The position numbers and the translations under genes are program-made. This document shows positions 61,161 to 64,000 of a stretch of 64,000 nt of DNA, piece after piece. The notes beneath the pieces are model-generated. The model was not told where the DNA came from, did not search any database, and saw only the letters and a program-made list of their open reading frames with translations. Each line of letters starts with the position of its first letter. Position 1 is the first letter of the stretch. The DNA lies in assembly GCF_039523435.1 (NCBI RefSeq), contig NZ_BAAAFH010000003.1, positions 1,164,207 to 1,228,206 on the forward strand, written 5' to 3'. This stretch comes from Wandonia haliotis. Lineage in GTDB: Bacteria > Bacteroidota > Bacteroidia > Flavobacteriales_D > Crocinitomicaceae.

Positions 61161-62243
61161 TTATTTTTGCATTTCTGCTTGTTTGGCGTAAAACCCGTTT
61201 TCTTCTATGATCTGTATCCTTAGTTGTTCCGCTTTAATTGTATTCCCCAGTTTTTTATTCGATAAGTAACTATACCAAAGGCTTTCTTCGTAGAAGTTCT
61301 GACGAAAGGATTCCCCGGAAGCAACAAAACGTGGGAGAGCTTCTGTATAATTATGAGTTTGGAAATAGCAAAAACCGAGATAGAAAAGTCCGTTTTCATC
61401 TGTAGGGTACTGTTCCAGTATTTTTTCCAGACGGGGAATAGCGAGATTCCATTTTCCTTCCTTAATATATATAGCCGTTTTTGAAAGATAATCGTGATAA
61501 TTTATCTCGATTGTTTCCCAGGGTAAGGCAGAACTTTCTGAATCTCTGTTTTCATATCCAGCCTCTGTTCCTGATAAGAAGACTCCTCGTGTTGTAATGG
61601 GAGTTGTTCGTATGCTTCTGAAATCAATAAATTTCAGTTCTGATAAGTAAATTTCTTTTTCATAGTTAAGTAAAATATCAAATTGAGCCGGCTTTAGAGA
61701 GAGGGGGTGTGTCTGTCTGGGAGGGAGTTGAGGAATGTAACTTTCATATTGTTCCGTACTTTCCGACTCTTTGGGTTGAGAGTTGCTTTCTTGCAAATTT
61801 GTATTAGTAATAGTTGTTTCGGGAAGTATTTCAGGTGCCGGTTCTTGAGATAAAATTTCTTCCTCCTCTATAAATGCTGTTTCTGGAGCTTGCGAAACCG
61901 GGGTGGGATCAGTTGTAATTGTTGAAACAAGTTCCTTTGTTCCTGTTGGAGTAATAAAAAAATAGAGAGCTGTAACCAAAAAGAAGGATAGAGTAGTGGC
62001 AATCCAAATAAAATTTGATGGTGAAAGGAAGTGTTTATCCATACGTTTTTGGAGAATCTCCGTTGTTAAGCCGGAATTCCGAAAGCCTTCCATTGCTTCG
62101 TTATCAAAATCGGAAGATTCTAACTTCTCTTCAATAAGATGTTGTTCTTCTTGAGATAGTCTACCTGAAAGATAATCATCGATTTCTTTCCGGGTCAGCG
62201 GATCTTTTTTTCCTAATATTTTATGATGTAGATTTAACAACAT
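61161..62243 (-). CDS. Membrane-anchored TPR protein, probable ECF anti-sigma partner
   Basis: A 360-residue protein. A cytoplasmic N-terminus (~1-75; KEIDDYLSGRLSQEEQHLIEEKLE, similar to the small zinc-less anti-sigma domain of this phylum), a membrane segment (~78-98; FIWIATTLSFFLVTALYFF), a Pro/Thr/Glu-rich linker and C-terminal TPR helices (~255-345; WNLAIPRLEKILEQYPTDENGLFYLGFCYF). It overlaps the sigma gene by 23 bases, so the two are co-translated; it probably holds the sigma factor at the membrane and senses an external signal through the TPRs. Confidence 0.85.
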   Translation of the reverse strand: MLLNLHHKILGKKDPLTRKEIDDYLSGRLSQEEQHLIEEKLESSDFDNEAMEGFRNSGLTTEILQKRMDKHFLSPSNFIWIATTLSFFLVTALYFFITPTGTKELVSTITTDPTPVSQAPETAFIEEEEILSQEPAPEILPETTITNTNLQESNSQPKESESTEQYESYIPQLPPRQTHPLSLKPAQFDILLNYEKEIYLSELKFIDFRSIRTTPITTRGVFLSGTEAGYENRDSESSALPWETIEINYHDYLSKTAIYIKEGKWNLAIPRLEKILEQYPTDENGLFYLGFCYFQTHNYTEALPRFVASGESFRQNFYEESLWYSYLSNKKLGNTIKAEQLRIQIIEENGFYAKQAEMQK

Positions 62244-62805
62244 GATGCTCTTCCATATATAGTTTTATATTTCTTTTACCGTTTTGAATTCGGCTTTTTA
62301 CTTTTTTGAGATCCCAGTCTAACCTCTCTCCGATTTGCTTATAGGATAATTCTTCCAGATAAAACAGTTGAACGGCTTTTCTCTGTTCTTCCTGAAGTTG
62401 AGCGATTGCTTTTTCAAGTAAGATGAGCTGTTCTTCTTTTGAATGTATACTTTCTAATTCATCTTCCTGAGGTAAAAGGTCACTATTTAGTGTCTTCTCC
62501 TCGTATTTTGTGGACTTTTGCTTTCTTAGAAATAAGTAACACTCGTTTCTGGTTACTACATACAACCAGGATTTAAAATGACTAATAGTATGTTTACGTA
62601 TCTTTTCATACAGAGATTCGAATACTTGCATGGTAAGATCTTCGGCTATATTCTTATTTTCCGTTATTTTTAAGCAAAGACCAAATACGAGATGTCCGTA
62701 GCGACGATACAGTTCTCCGATGATTAAACGATCCTCAGAAGATTTGTAACTATTTAACAATTCTTCATCACTTTTTGACTTATATTTATTTCTTCGAAAA
62801 ATCAA
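62221..62805 (-). CDS. ECF RNA polymerase sigma factor
   Basis: A 194-residue ECF sigma factor. Region 2 (YRRYGHLVFGLCLKITENKNIAEDLTMQVFE, HFKSWLYVVTRNECY) spans ~30-95 and region 4 (FYLEELSYKQIGERLDWDLKKVKSRIQNGKRNIK) ~148-185. Overlaps the TPR anti-sigma-like gene. The intergenic region up to pfkA probably holds its promoter. Confidence 0.92.
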   Translation of the reverse strand: MIFRRNKYKSKSDEELLNSYKSSEDRLIIGELYRRYGHLVFGLCLKITENKNIAEDLTMQVFESLYEKIRKHTISHFKSWLYVVTRNECYLFLRKQKSTKYEEKTLNSDLLPQEDELESIHSKEEQLILLEKAIAQLQEEQRKAVQLFYLEELSYKQIGERLDWDLKKVKSRIQNGKRNIKLYMEEHHVVKSTS

Positions 62806-62929
62806 ATGTTGTTATACTTTATATATAAGGATACAGTTTTTGGTTTTTTCCATAAAAGTATTGAATTAAATTTATGAATACGGTTCTATTATATATAATA
62901 GAGACTATTTGACAAAGAGGTTGATTTTT

Positions 62930-63901
62930 ATGAAACGTATTGGAGTTTTCACGTCAGGAGGAGATGCCCCGGGAATGAATGCGGCAATCAGGGCTGTCGT
63001 GCGTACGGGAATATTTCATGAAGCTGAGGTGTATGGTATCTATAATGGATTTTCCGGAATGATAGAAAACGAGATTCGGCAGTTACAGTTTTCTGATGTA
63101 GGAAATATACTTCAACGAGGTGGTACTATATTAGGTAGTGCCCGGTCTAATGAATTCCGGACACCTGAAGGACGTAAAAAAGCATATTCAAATCTTGCTT
63201 CACACGGGATTGAAGGTTTGGTAGTGATTGGAGGTGATGGGTCTTTTACTGGAGCCAAGATTTTAAATGATGAATTTGGAGTACCGTTTGTTGGTTTACC
63301 GGGTACGATAGATAATGACCTATATGGAACCGATGCAACAATCGGATATGATACGGCTTTGAATACAGTTGTAGAAGCAGTGGATAAAATAAGAGATACT
63401 GCTTCATCTCACCATCGTATATTCTTTGTTGAAGTAATGGGAAGGAATTCCGGCTTTATCGGATTGGATGCCGGAGTGGCGGTAGGAGCTGAAATGACTT
63501 TGATTCCGGAAGAGGTCACGAACCTTGACGATCTGGTTTACTATTTGAAGCGAATCAGGGGAAAGAAAAAATCAAGTATCATTCTGGTTTCTGAAGGAGA
63601 TGATGAGGGAGGGGCGATAGATATAATGAATAAAGTCAAACCGCAACTAGAAGGTTTTGATATTCGGGCATCAGTATTGGGACACATGCAACGAGGAGGG
63701 AATCCTTCGGCAGCTGATCGTATCCTGGCAAGCAGGTTGGGAGTTGCTGCAACCGAAACATTAATTAAAGGAGGAACAAATCTTGCCTTTGGTATTATAG
63801 GTAATAATGTAAATATAGTGGGTATTGAGGAGGCAATTAGTAATAAAGAGGTAATTGACAGGGAGAAATTGCGTGTTATTGAAATATTATCCCGTTGTTA
63901 A
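62930..63901 (+). CDS. pfkA: ATP-dependent 6-phosphofructokinase
   Basis: Glycolytic enzyme, phosphorylating fructose-6-phosphate. The 323-residue protein has VFTSGGDAPGMNAAIRA (ATP site), IGGDGSFTGA, GLPGTIDNDLYGTDATIGY (catalytic Asp) and VEVMGRNSGFIGL plus ASVLGHMQRGGNPSAADRI. Start at ATG 62930; an upstream TTG reading adds seven residues without similarity. Length typical of bacterial PfkA. The following 99 bases contain a strong promoter for the next gene. Confidence 0.97.
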   Translation: MKRIGVFTSGGDAPGMNAAIRAVVRTGIFHEAEVYGIYNGFSGMIENEIRQLQFSDVGNILQRGGTILGSARSNEFRTPEGRKKAYSNLASHGIEGLVVIGGDGSFTGAKILNDEFGVPFVGLPGTIDNDLYGTDATIGYDTALNTVVEAVDKIRDTASSHHRIFFVEVMGRNSGFIGLDAGVAVGAEMTLIPEEVTNLDDLVYYLKRIRGKKKSSIILVSEGDDEGGAIDIMNKVKPQLEGFDIRASVLGHMQRGGNPSAADRILASRLGVAATETLIKGGTNLAFGIIGNNVNIVGIEEAISNKEVIDREKLRVIEILSRC

Positions 63902-63956
63902 CATCCTCTAATGTAGCTACTTGGTAAAAATAGTACAAAAAAGGTCAAAAAAGTTG

Positions 63957-63986
63957 TTTGAATAGTTAAAAAAGTGTGTATCTTTG
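63957..63986 (+). promoter_or_regulatory. Strong outward promoter at the window end
   Basis: TTTG (63957-63960), 18-base spacer, TATCTTTG (63979-63986), then CCCC. It has the style of Bacteroidota promoters in front of highly expressed or stable-RNA genes. The start would be near 63991; the transcript runs off the window, so the gene is unknown. Confidence 0.65.
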
Positions 63987-64000
63987 CCCCCGCTTTCGGG

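Overview
The window looks like chromosomal DNA of a Bacteroidota bacterium, most likely class Flavobacteriia. The evidence is AT-rich DNA, promoters with the phylum-specific -7 box TAnnTTTG, many secreted proteins with type IX secretion (T9SS) C-terminal sorting domains, a gliding-motility-type CHU_C domain, a fused DAHP synthase/chorismate mutase, GSCFA, GWxTD, DUF1853, DUF4924 and GH3-like proteins, and a fused alpha/beta 2-oxoacid dehydrogenase E1. I see no phage, insertion sequence, plasmid or CRISPR, and no gene-free stretch over 300 bases.

Layout. Bases 1-16,800: an S9 peptidase, a CBS protein, etfB-etfA, a nuclease-like DUF151 protein followed by a CNT nucleoside transporter with a frameshifted N-terminus, DAHP synthase-chorismate mutase, xerD and aroQ back to back, a duplicated-domain lipoprotein, a GWxTD protein with a glycosyltransferase, and a compact DinB/SnoaL/P-loop/DinB operon followed by a HAD phosphatase. 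Bases 16,800-22,750: a cupin/aldolase/thioredoxin operon facing a MocR regulator, ilvE, a second MocR protein and tRNA-Ser(UGA). Bases 22,900-28,560: a K+/H+ antiporter, radC, wecB, a deacetylase-like protein and a GSCFA protein. Bases 28,560-35,250: an ECF sigma factor with an unusual membrane partner, the RNase P RNA, TPR and HEAT proteins, a deoxynucleoside kinase, a GH3-family protein and a small His/Cys lipoprotein behind a 25-bp palindrome.

Bases 35,400-44,900 form a secretome block: a GH2 mannosidase-like lipoprotein, then a probable four-gene operon with two secreted phosphatases (purple acid type and PhoD type) flanking two glycine-rich T9SS proteins. Bases 45,000-54,900 hold a di-heme peroxidase, a fused E1, accA, an OmpH/Skp-like protein, DUF4924, DUF1853 and DUF1987 proteins and a BadF-type kinase. 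Bases 55,100-61,160 encode two related T9SS surface proteins, a TonB-dependent receptor and two small secreted proteins, likely one surface-uptake locus. The end holds a second ECF sigma/membrane TPR pair, pfkA and a strong outward-facing promoter.

Most of the window is ordinary housekeeping and surface biology. The signals that stand out are regulatory: promoters placed so that tRNA-Ser and the peroxidase mRNA would begin at or next to their first mature nucleotide or start codon, a palindrome over the -33 element of a metal-binding-like lipoprotein gene, and a divergent MocR operator. Three loci are candidates for less-described systems: the phosphatase/glycine-rich operon, the paired-surface-protein TonB locus, and an anti-sigma-like protein carrying a T9SS-type C-terminus. 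All functional names rest on sequence reading alone; no database search was run.
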